Assembly: GCA_047615875.1 (NCBI GenBank)
Contig: JBLHGU010000310.1
Span: forward strand, 1 to 5,162
Direction: 5' to 3'
Length of the DNA: 5,162 nucleotides
Source of the DNA: JBLHGU01 sp047615875
GTDB taxonomy: Bacteria > Pseudomonadota > Gammaproteobacteria > Arenicellales > CAJQKF01
This document shows positions 1 through 5,162 of this stretch, piece by piece. The position numbers and the translations under genes are program-made. The notes beneath the pieces were generated by a model. It was not told the origin of the DNA and searched no databases. It was given only the letters and a program-made list of their open reading frames with translations. The first letter of the stretch is position 1; every line of letters begins with the position of its first letter.

Positions 1-255
1 GATATATCTTGATAATTCAATTACGGCAGTGGCGCTAACCACACACGAGCCACAATGTGCAGCACCGTCACAATCGTTAGATGGTTGAGGTGTCTCATCA
101 TTACAACGATCACCTGTTCCTTCAAGATGATCTTGCAAACCATCAATGACGGTAGTATTTTGTTCAGGAGATTGTTCCGTTCCCATATCGCAATATCCCG
201 CCTGCATAGGCTGGCCATACAAAATTATTGCGCTGACGAGAAAAAATGTTTTCAC
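1..255 (-). CDS. Small exported Cys-rich protein, possible metal-binding partner of the cop operon (3' end off window)
   Basis: Reading leftward from a GTG at 255-253, 85 codons stay open to the window edge. The product begins with a short basic and hydrophobic stretch (VKTFFLVSAIILYGQPMQA, residues 1-19) that looks like a signal peptide. An acidic, polar region follows, then a Cys cluster (Cys51, 62, 68, 71) containing an H-C-x2-C segment (HCGSC, residues 67-71). The layout of signal peptide, acidic spacer and clustered Cys resembles that of the 114-residue protein encoded divergently at 518-862, so a related metal-binding role is plausible. I did not recognise a named family with certainty. 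GTG is chosen because no in-frame ATG lies between it and an upstream stop, while the internal ATG at residue 17 would delete the signal peptide. The ribosome site is weak (AGGG, 11 bases upstream). The C-terminus is not visible. Confidence 0.6.
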   Translation of the reverse strand, partial: MKTFFLVSAIILYGQPMQAGYCDMGTEQSPEQNTTVIDGLQDHLEGTGDRCNDETPQPSNDCDGAAHCGSCVVSATAVIELSRYI

Positions 256-308
256 GGTAATTAAAGCCCTAAATGGGTACTATCCTCTGCTAATACAGAA
301 AATTACTC

Positions 309-314
309 ATTATA
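309..314 (-). promoter_or_regulatory. Candidate -10 box for the leftward Cys-rich gene
   Basis: Read leftward, positions 314-309 are a perfect TATAAT, placing a transcript start near 302 and a leader of about 47 bases before the GTG at 255. The only -35-like hexamer is poor (TTCCCA at 335-330, 15-base spacer). It overlaps a small dyad, TGGG-AAC-CCCA (330-340), which could be an operator. A weak -35 would fit an activated promoter. This is inference from sequence match only. Confidence 0.3.
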
Positions 315-394
315 TGGTCGGTGTAGTAATGGGAACCCCACATCGTCCAAAGGCTCCCTGTCTGAGCTAGTATGTATTCTAGGTAAGTCAAATT

Positions 395-416
395 TGTCGC
401 GACATGACCTGTGTCA
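395..416. promoter_or_regulatory. Two adjacent dyads in the divergent promoter region, candidate operator for the cop operon
   Basis: A perfect 10-base palindrome TGTCGCGACA (395-404) is immediately followed by TGAC-CTGT-GTCA (405-416). They lie between a TTGTCG hexamer (394-399) and a TATAGT hexamer (420-425). The 20-base gap would be unusually long for a sigma-70 promoter, which is a hallmark of MerR-type activated promoters. The half-sites do not match the CueR pattern (ACCTTCC dyad). TGAC/GTCA half-sites are reminiscent of copper two-component (CopR/CusR-like) boxes, but the match is not exact. A regulator therefore cannot be named. The position, 100 to 140 bases from both divergent genes, suits a shared control site. 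Confidence 0.35.
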
Positions 417-517
417 CATTATAGTTGTTTATGATAAATGAACTTTTATTGGATATATGCCTCATTAATCGAGGCGAAAGCATTAACCTTTCCTGGTATC
501 GGACTGCTCTTTAAATC

Positions 518-862
518 ATGACTCATCAGCTTTTAAAAATTGTGATATTCCTGACTATTGCGATGCTTATCGTATCTCCTTTGCGCGCAAACTGGGCGCA
601 GAAAACTGACTCAGATGCCCATTCTGGTCATGCTGATATGGTCATGACTACGCAGATCGAAACATTCACAGAATCCGAGTCTTGTTGTTCGGACAATGGC
701 TGCATGCTCAAAAGTTGTGATACATGCAATTTAGTTAACCCTGTACTTTGTATTACCGCTTTCGATCTATCGCATTCTGAACTTCCATTCTTCAGTTTCT
801 CTGTTGATACCGGGTTTTCTGATCCTTTTAGCAAGCCGTTGCTGCATCCACCCAAAACCTGA
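518..862 (+). CDS. Exported Cys-rich CopL/CutF/CruR-like small protein upstream of copA
   Basis: This 114-residue protein starts with a clear signal peptide (residues 1-24, hydrophobic core IVIFLTIAMLIV, likely cut after LRA). A His/Met/Asp-containing stretch follows (HSGHADMVM, 35-43), then a Cys cluster CC-x4-C-x4-C-x2-C (Cys56, 57, 62, 67, 70) and a further Cys78. The tail ends in PLLHPPKT. A signal peptide, a compact Cys motif and a Pro-Pro tail, encoded just before a multicopper oxidase, are features of the DUF2946/CopL/CutF/CruR-type proteins. In those studied, the upstream gene controls expression of the downstream copper gene. Assignment to that group is inference from layout and motifs. 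It is the first gene of the copper operon, 81 bases before copA, with a possible regulatory hairpin in the gap. No good ribosome site precedes the ATG, and an in-frame stop (512-514) lies just upstream, so this is the earliest possible start. Confidence 0.72.
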   Translation: MTHQLLKIVIFLTIAMLIVSPLRANWAQKTDSDAHSGHADMVMTTQIETFTESESCCSDNGCMLKSCDTCNLVNPVLCITAFDLSHSELPFFSFSVDTGFSDPFSKPLLHPPKT

Positions 863-882
863 ATTCCTTTTGTCATACATTT

Positions 883-921
883 CCAAAACTACCCGGGAAC
901 GGGTCAGTTTGGTTCATTTTT
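883..921 (+). promoter_or_regulatory. Intergenic stem-loop between the CopL-like gene and copA, attenuator-like
   Basis: The RNA can fold into a 12-base-pair stem with single-base bulges at 888 and 905. The lower part is CCAAA with TTTGG (883-887/908-912) and CT with AG (889-890/906-907). The upper part is ACCCG with CGGGT (891-895/900-904), capped by GGAA, a GNRA tetraloop. TTCATTTTT (913-921) follows, giving the look of an intrinsic terminator or attenuator. The 5' arm has a competing partner: TTCCAAA (881-887) can pair with TTTGGAG (927-933), which contains the copA ribosome site. Two mutually exclusive structures are thus possible. No folding energy was computed. Confidence 0.5.
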
Positions 922-929
922 CAAGCTTT

Positions 930-933
930 GGAG
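930..933 (+). promoter_or_regulatory. copA ribosome-binding site that fixes the ATG start
   Basis: GGAG sits 10 bases before the ATG at 944. An in-frame TTG at 935 is only one base downstream of it, too close to be used, so the ATG is preferred over the longer reading frame. Confidence 0.6.
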
Positions 934-943
934 TTTGCTATAC

Positions 944-2779
944 ATGAATAACAGAAAGCCTCACGCCTCCGTAGGCGAAATTGACTATTCGCGGCGCCAG
1001 TTTGTTCAGGGCCTTGCAATGGGTGGTGCGATTGCAAGCCTGGGAATACGGTCTGCTTTCGGTGGATATCCCCAAAGCATGGCCGGTAATCCGGTGATGC
1101 TTACCGGCAATGATTTCCGGTTGAACGTGGGTACTTTGCCCGTCAACTTTACTGGCAAAGAAAGGCTCGCAACCGCAATTAACGGCTCAATTCCCTGTCC
1201 GGTACTACGCTGGAAAGAAGGCCAGGAAGTGACGCTTGCGATCACCAACCATCTTGCCCACGACACTTCCATTCACTGGCACGGCATTATTTTGCCCAGT
1301 GAGATGGACGGTGTACCCAATATCAGCGACAACTTTCCCGGTATCCCACCTGGCGAAACCTTTGTTTATCGGTTTCGACTGAATCAGAGCGGAACCTATT
1401 GGTTTCACAGTCACTCCGGTTTCCAGGAGCAAACCGGAATGTACGGCGCCATAATTATTGATCCCGCCGAGCCCGACCCGGTCAGCTTCGACCGTGAGTA
1501 CGTCGTAGTTTTATCTGACTGGACAGATGAAAAACCGGAAAGCGTATTTGCCAAATTAAAAAAGCGCAGTGATTACTATAATTTCAGCGAACGGACCACA
1601 AAGGAACTGCACGAGGAGATCAAAAACAAAGGAGTGTCCAGAACCTGGGCTGACCGGAAAATGTGGAACGTGATGCGCATGAGCGATCGCGATATCTCTG
1701 ACGTATCCGGCCACACTTACACTTTTCTTATGAATGGCCAGACGCCTGCCGAAGGTTGGAAATGCCTTTTTAAAAAGGGCGAGAAAGTCCGCCTGCGGAT
1801 TGTGAATGCAGCAGCGATGACTTTTTTTGATGTGCGGATTCCTGGCCTGGATATGAAAGTCGTGGCATCCGATGGACAGAACATTGAACCGGTCTCGGTT
1901 GAGGAGTTTCGTATCGGTGTTGCCGAAACTTACGACGTAGTAGTTGAACCCAGGGATGACACTGCCTACACGATATTCGCACAGGCTATTGACCGCACCG
2001 GCTACGCCCGCGGCACGCTTACACCGGATCTTTCATTGACAGCAGTTGTACCTGAACTGGATGGACAACCGATTCTTTCCCATGGAGACATGGGCATGGA
2101 TATGGCTTCCATGGGCCATGACATGTCGGCCATGGGTGGCGATATGGAAGGCATGGATCACGGCAACATGAAAGGCATGGATCACAGCAACATGTCCATG
2201 AAAGGCATATCCAAAAAGGGGTCAATGGGTGATGGGCCTGCGGGATATGGTAGCAAACTGGTGCAGCGTCATGCGCAGACCGAGTTCGGCCCGCACATGG
2301 ATATGCGCGCAGATGATGCGCGCTATCAGCTGGACGACCCGGGTGTCGGGCTACGGGACAACGGGAGAAGGGTTTTGACCTATTCTCAGATTCATAACCT
2401 CTACCCTACCCCCGACCCACGTGAACCCTCACGTGAAATCAATCTCCATCTGACCGGCAATATGAGCCGATACATGTGGTCCATGAATGGCATCAAGTTT
2501 GCCGATGCTGAGCCTTTGATCCTGAAATACGGCGAACGCGTGCGGATCAACCTGCTAAACGACACCATGATGAATCACCCCATTCACTTACACGGGATGT
2601 GGAGTGATATGGAAACCGGTGAACCGGGAAGAATCCCCAGAAAACACACGGTGATCGTCCCGCCGGGAGCGAAGATTTCCTACCTTGTTACCGCAGATGC
2701 CATGGGCGGCTGGGCATACCACTGCCATTTGATTTATCACATGTCGGGCATGTTCCGTAAAGTGGAGGTGGTGTCATGA
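944..2779 (+). CDS. copA: CopA, Tat-exported multicopper oxidase of copper resistance
   Basis: This periplasmic multicopper oxidase of the CopA/PcoA family has 611 residues, about full length. It is expected to oxidise Cu(I) and bind copper. A twin-arginine signal is visible at residues 16-40 (SRRQFV, then a hydrophobic stretch), fitting export of a folded copper enzyme. All four copper-ligand blocks are present: HWHG (111-114), HSH (155-157), HPIHLHG (545-551) and HCHLIYHMSGM (593-603). The trinuclear and type 1 centres therefore look complete. Between domains lies a Met/His-rich segment (383-419, 12 Met in 37 residues) of the kind proposed to bind extra copper. One oddity is that the type 1 loop is C-x4-H-x3-M, one residue shorter than the C-x4-H-x4-M of CueO, PcoA and most CopA. 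The gene overlaps copB by four bases and follows the CopL-like gene, consistent with one operon. Confidence 0.96.
   Translation: MNNRKPHASVGEIDYSRRQFVQGLAMGGAIASLGIRSAFGGYPQSMAGNPVMLTGNDFRLNVGTLPVNFTGKERLATAINGSIPCPVLRWKEGQEVTLAITNHLAHDTSIHWHGIILPSEMDGVPNISDNFPGIPPGETFVYRFRLNQSGTYWFHSHSGFQEQTGMYGAIIIDPAEPDPVSFDREYVVVLSDWTDEKPESVFAKLKKRSDYYNFSERTTKELHEEIKNKGVSRTWADRKMWNVMRMSDRDISDVSGHTYTFLMNGQTPAEGWKCLFKKGEKVRLRIVNAAAMTFFDVRIPGLDMKVVASDGQNIEPVSVEEFRIGVAETYDVVVEPRDDTAYTIFAQAIDRTGYARGTLTPDLSLTAVVPELDGQPILSHGDMGMDMASMGHDMSAMGGDMEGMDHGNMKGMDHSNMSMKGISKKGSMGDGPAGYGSKLVQRHAQTEFGPHMDMRADDARYQLDDPGVGLRDNGRRVLTYSQIHNLYPTPDPREPSREINLHLTGNMSRYMWSMNGIKFADAEPLILKYGERVRINLLNDTMMNHPIHLHGMWSDMETGEPGRIPRKHTVIVPPGAKISYLVTADAMGGWAYHCHLIYHMSGMFRKVEVVS
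2147..2194 (+). repeat. 24-bp tandem duplication within the copA Met-rich segment
   Basis: Two adjacent 24-base units (2147-2170 and 2171-2194) match at 22 of 24 positions. They are in frame, each encoding (E/K)GMDH(G/S)NM. A partial third copy (ATGAAAGGCAT) begins at 2198. This is the usual way Met-rich copper-binding repeats grow or shrink. Confidence 0.85.
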
Positions 2780-3489
2780 ATCGCTCTGCTGTTTTGGCCT
2801 GCCTGATATTTTGGGCGACATCGTTTACACCTTTTTCTACCATTGCATCGATGGAAGATGACCCACTGCTATCCGCGGTTTTTATCGATGAGTTTGAGTG
2901 GCGCAATACAGACAATGAGGATTTGCTTAGCTGGGATGCACAGGGATGGACCGGAAAGGATTTGAATAAATTCTCGTGGAAGACTGAGGGTGAGTCGCAA
3001 AACGGGCATGTAGAAGACTCCGAATTGCAGCTTCTGTATTCTCGGGCCGTTGCGACATATTGGGACTTGAACTTTGGATTTCGCACCGACCTTGAACCAG
3101 ACAGCGGTAGAGACTGGGCGGTTGTCGGTTTCCAGGGATTAGCGCCGTACTTTTTTGAACTGGATGCCAATCTCTTTTTTGGCAAATCAGGCCAGGTGGC
3201 CGCTCGAGTGGAAGCAGAGTATGAGTTTATGTTCACGCAAAAGCTCATTCTGTCGCCTGAACTTGAAATCAATACCTATAGCAAAGATGATTTTCGTAAT
3301 GGAATCGGCTCTGGGCTGTCCGACCTGGAATTCGGGCTGCGCTTACGCTACGAATTTCGACGTGAAATTGCGCCTTACATTGGAATTAACTGGGAGAAGA
3401 AATACGGGAAAACTGCTGACCTTGCCCGTTCTAAAGGCAATTCAACAACAGATACCCAAGTTGTTATCGGAATCCGTGCGTGGTTCTGA
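2776..3489 (+). CDS. copB: CopB, outer-membrane copper-resistance protein B
   Basis: This 237-residue CopB-family protein (Pfam CopB) is predicted to be an outer-membrane beta-barrel that works with CopA in sequestering or exporting copper. A signal peptide covers about residues 1-25 (hydrophobic core AVLACLIFWATSF). The body shows alternating polar and hydrophobic strands with family-like segments such as YWDLNFGFR, VEAEYEFMFTQKLILSPE and RLRYEFRREIAPYIGI. It ends in AWF, the terminal Phe typical of outer-membrane barrels. A strong ribosome site (GGAGG, 2764-2768, seven bases before the ATG) lies inside copA, and the start overlaps the copA stop as ATGA, implying translational coupling. Unlike the longer Pseudomonas CopB, it lacks a Met/His-rich N-terminal extension, so the mature protein is almost only the barrel domain. 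The assignment is secure; the transport mechanism of the family is not settled. Confidence 0.93.
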   Translation: MNRSAVLACLIFWATSFTPFSTIASMEDDPLLSAVFIDEFEWRNTDNEDLLSWDAQGWTGKDLNKFSWKTEGESQNGHVEDSELQLLYSRAVATYWDLNFGFRTDLEPDSGRDWAVVGFQGLAPYFFELDANLFFGKSGQVAARVEAEYEFMFTQKLILSPELEINTYSKDDFRNGIGSGLSDLEFGLRLRYEFRREIAPYIGINWEKKYGKTADLARSKGNSTTDTQVVIGIRAWF

Positions 3490-3529
3490 ATCACGAGACC
3501 TGCACTTTAATCAAACAAGGATCAAAACC

Positions 3530-3900
3530 ATGACACAGCCAAAGAAACTTATCATTAGCTAGCTGTTGCTGCTCACTATTTTTAACTTGACGATGGCCAG
3601 CGCGGGACCGGGCGACTACGACCAGCCTGATAGCAATTTAGAAGCCGGCATGAGCGATATTGAGGCCGAGGGAATGATGCACGAAGAACACTGGACAGAA
3701 CCGGCAGATGCCAGCGGTGTGCTGGACCCGGTACTTCCAATCAGGCCTCAATCGTTCAGGGGCAGGAGATTTTTCAATCTAATTGCGTTTCCTGTCACGG
3801 CACATCTAGCAAGGGAGACGGCTCCATTGCTGCCTCTCTCGACCCAGCACCTGCGGACCTTGCTGTAATGGCACTTATGCATCCGGATGGCGACCTGGCC
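3530..3900 (+). pseudogene. Broken exported c-type cytochrome of the cop operon
   Basis: The gene starts at ATG 3530 with a good ribosome site (AAGGA, eight bases upstream) and encodes MTQPKKLIIS, then an amber TAG (3560-3562), then LLLLTIFNLTMASA in the same frame. Together these make a complete signal peptide split by the stop. An acidic His/Met-containing spacer follows (to about 3720). The reading then continues one frame away: from about 3740 the other frame gives SIVQGQEIFQSNCVSCHG, with haem-binding CVSCH at 3784-3798, and then GDG and HPDGDLA. The frame change equals a net one-base loss between 3664 and 3754. Family resemblance stops at about 3900, before any methionine haem ligand, so the 3' part is missing. 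A cytochrome c after copAB is a known arrangement in copper clusters. With three independent lesions, no functional product is expected. Confidence 0.85.
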
Positions 3901-3930
3901 GGAATTAAGCGGGAGTCGCTGTCTTGCCAG
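3901..3930. other. Junction between cytochrome remnant and inverted response-regulator remnant
   Basis: Cytochrome similarity ends at about 3900 and, on the opposite strand, response-regulator similarity ends at about 3931. The 30 bases between fit neither gene. No terminal inverted repeat or target duplication of an insertion sequence is visible here. Confidence 0.55.
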
Positions 3931-4410
3931 GTTACCCTCAGTAAGCTTCAACATTACTTCCAATTCCCGCGCTGATAGCTCATCAAACGGGGACTCAGCA
4001 TTGCCGGGCAGAATGGATAAAGCCAATTGCTTTGCCGCTTCAGCACCAATAAATCTGCCCCCTCTGGCAACAGTCTTAACAGCCTCTAATAATTCATCAG
4101 AGCTACAATCTCTGGTTAGGTAACCACTGGCACCCGCCTCTAGCAATCTGGTTGGGTATGGTGACTTTGCATGAACTGCCAGGATAATAATCCCGGCCTG
4201 CGGCCTGACCCGCTTTAATCTTCTGGTTGATTCGAATGCCGACAATCCCGGTAACCTGATGTCAAGAATTATGACGTCAGGTTCAAGCTTGTGGCACATC
4301 TTAACGGCGTGCTCTCCAGTAGATGCTTCGGTAATTGAAGTGATTTCCCCCTTGGTACGATGAAACGAGCCGCTAATTGACTTTCCCCTTGGAAGGCGAC
4401 TCAAGATCAC
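3931..4410 (-). pseudogene. Fragment of a UvrY/GacA-type response regulator
   Basis: Read leftward from a GTG at 4410, similarity to UvrY/GacA/SirA regulators begins at about residue 21 (GEITSITEASTGE) and runs to residue 160 (LSARELEVMLKLTEGN). It covers the phosphorylation site (Asp50 in VIILDIRLPG), the segment HAKSPYPTRLLEAGASGYL and the linker ALSILPGNAESPFDELS. Intact relatives are about 215 residues long. Missing here are the receiver start with its acidic pair (VDDH) and nearly all of the LuxR-type helix-turn-helix. Two conserved receiver positions are also altered: the Thr of LTVH is Ala (LAVH), and the Lys of GYLTKG is Arg (GYLTRD). The reading frame stays open to 3748 only by running antisense through the cytochrome remnant, and that part (LARQRLPLN onward) resembles nothing. 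It is a relic, probably carried in by rearrangement. Confidence 0.82.
4333..4392. repeat. Imperfect short direct duplication at the edge of the regulator remnant
   Basis: AATTGA followed by TTTCCCCCTTGG occurs at 4333-4356 with a 6-base interval (AGTGA plus one T shared in alignment). It recurs at 4375-4392 as AATTGA-C-TTTCCCCTTGG. The first copy encodes the start of the recognisable regulator similarity (KGEITSI on the reverse strand). The second lies just outside it, as expected of a slipped or microhomology-driven breakpoint. Confidence 0.4.
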
Positions 4411-4511
4411 TATAGACCCAGACTTTAAACAAGTCGAGCCATTGCCCGGGATGTTGAACGTAAATGGTGCTTTTAGGATATCAACTTGCTGTTTGCGGGT
4501 AGTTCTCTTAC
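4411..4511. other. Unassigned spacer
   Basis: About 100 bases between the regulator remnant and the terminator. All frames were read: no receiver start (VDDH), tRNA-like fold or credible small gene is visible. The missing 5' part of the regulator is not here in another frame. Confidence 0.5.
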
Positions 4512-4537
4512 AAAAAACCCCGCCTAAGCGGGGTCTT
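4512..4537 (-). terminator. Strong intrinsic terminator of the leftward secreted-protein gene
   Basis: Read leftward, a six-base GC stem (GCGGGG 4528-4533 with CCCCGC 4518-4523, extended by one A-T pair) with a four-base loop is followed by six T residues. It begins about 40 bases after the stop of the leftward gene (4573-4575). The rightward strand has only TCTTTATT after the stem, so it may also stop transcription from the copper operon, but less well. Confidence 0.9.
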
Positions 4538-4572
4538 TATTGAACTAGAGTTTATATGTTCTCACTAGGTAT

Positions 4573-5162
4573 CTATTCACAGAAGTCTATAAAATTGCTG
4601 TCCTCGCAAGCGAGTGTCGCACTGCAATCAGTACCCGGGGTAAACGTTACAGTACCGGCTGCGAATGCGGTAGCGACATCACCACCATCAGCAATTCCAT
4701 CAACTTCGAGCCCAGCCGAATTACAGCTTGGCGCAGCAGTATTTGCAACCACATCTATATAGCCACTCTGGCATGAAGCAGTCAGTTCAACGTACATCGC
4801 CCAATTTTTGTGAGCCTTATTGCCGGGTTTCGGCCGGTTGGGGCTGAAATTATCTCCATCAGCAAACATACCTTCGCCTGTCTCAGCTGCTGCATCAGCG
4901 CAGGAGTCTTCGGCATTGTCGAATAGGCCATCAGGCCCCGGTCCGTTGGGAAAACCTGAATCGTAGCAAGAAATATCGGCAGTACCGACGTCTCCGTCAA
5001 AATCACAATCGGAAGGTTCCGCACAAGCGCCGGGCAGAAAAATATCCGCATGAACTACTGCGTAAGTGGGATCACCATCATTAGCAGGCAAATCTAAATC
5101 TTCTTCATCTGATGAAGCGGCAAATAATTTAAACGTTGCGTCATCATTAATACCCGAAGTGA
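4573..5162 (-). CDS. C-terminal part of an Asp- and Cys-rich, probably secreted protein of unknown function
   Basis: Reading leftward, the frame is open from the right edge to TAG at 4573-4575, about 196 residues, with the start beyond the window. A TTG at 5091 is in frame, but the upstream codons continue the same acidic composition (DDATF, SSDEEDLDL), so it is not the likely start. The visible part is very acidic and has nine Cys (in FLPGAC, SDC, ISC, DSC, ASC, PSC, TDC, LAC and FCE), which suggests disulphides and an extracytoplasmic location. CDFDGDVGTADISC (4966-5007) resembles a calcium-binding D-x-D-G-D loop as in dockerin or EF-hand repeats, though shortened. Other Gly/Asp/Pro-rich turns occur (NGPGPDGLFDNAEDSC). 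I recognise no family. It ends in FCE and is followed by a strong terminator, so it is the last gene of its leftward transcript and is unrelated to the copper operon. Confidence 0.75.
   Translation of the reverse strand, partial: TSGINDDATFKLFAASSDEEDLDLPANDGDPTYAVVHADIFLPGACAEPSDCDFDGDVGTADISCYDSGFPNGPGPDGLFDNAEDSCADAAAETGEGMFADGDNFSPNRPKPGNKAHKNWAMYVELTASCQSGYIDVVANTAAPSCNSAGLEVDGIADGGDVATAFAAGTVTFTPGTDCSATLACEDSNFIDFCE

Noticed and set aside
55..370. Rightward open frames of about 70 codons near the left edge
   Set aside because: The first is antisense to the better supported leftward signal-peptide gene and the other overlaps its promoter; both show low-complexity, non-protein-like composition.
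476..500. CueR-type operator (ACCTTTCC near 487-493, and a GAAAG/CTTTC dyad)
   Set aside because: The matching GGAAGGT half is missing and no -35/-10 pair with the right spacing surrounds it.
935..943. Longer copA start at TTG 935
   Set aside because: The TTG lies one base from the GGAG ribosome site, while ATG 944 is at a usable 10 bases and gives a standard Tat signal.
2688..3272. 194-codon leftward open frame across the copA/copB border
   Set aside because: Antisense shadow of two confidently identified genes; Ser/Pro-rich with no domain.
3560..3562. Programmed amber readthrough (pyrrolysine or regulated)
   Set aside because: The codon sits in a signal peptide and the same gene is also frameshifted and truncated, so decay is the simpler explanation.
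3887..4123. Rightward 78-codon open frame
   Set aside because: Antisense to the regulator fragment, with no signal or domain.
3748..4410. An intact 220-residue response regulator
   Set aside because: The length is normal only because the frame reads antisense through cytochrome sequence. The VDDH start and the helix-turn-helix are absent.
4440..4540. Integron attC site or insertion-sequence end around the spacer and terminator
   Set aside because: No RYYYAAC/GTTRRRY pair with an imperfect palindrome and no terminal repeats; the only dyad is a plain intrinsic terminator.

Overview
The window carries a periplasmic copper-resistance cluster from a Gram-negative bacterium, followed by gene wreckage and part of an unrelated secreted protein. 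A gammaproteobacterium, perhaps marine, is the best guess. The reasons are the Tat-exported CopA plus outer-membrane CopB pair and a broken response regulator of the UvrY/GacA/SirA type, a family typical of gammaproteobacteria. The taxonomic placement is inference.

Left part (1-517): a small exported Cys-rich protein gene runs leftward off the window edge from a GTG start at 255. Between it and the next gene is a 262-bp divergent promoter region with two adjacent dyads (395-416) and a perfect leftward TATAAT (309-314).

Copper operon (518-3489, rightward): first comes a 114-residue exported Cys-rich protein resembling the CopL/CutF/CruR-type small proteins encoded upstream of copper genes. 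Then comes an intergenic stem-loop whose 5' arm could instead pair with the copA ribosome-binding site. Next is copA, a Tat-exported multicopper oxidase, and copB, an outer-membrane copper-resistance protein whose start overlaps the copA stop (ATGA). CopA is expected to oxidise or bind periplasmic copper, and CopB to act with it at the outer membrane. The small upstream protein plausibly senses copper and tunes copA expression.

Decayed part (3530-4410): the operon's next gene, an exported c-type cytochrome, is dead. It has an amber codon inside its signal peptide, a net one-base loss before the CVSCH haem motif, and a 3' truncation. It abuts the back-to-front remnant of a response regulator that has lost both the start of its receiver and nearly all of its DNA-binding domain. 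A short imperfect duplication marks the far edge of the remnant.

Right part (4411-5162): about 100 bp with no recognisable content is followed by a strong intrinsic terminator. That terminator serves a leftward gene whose C-terminal part (about 196 residues, Asp- and Cys-rich, probably secreted, function unknown) enters from the right edge.
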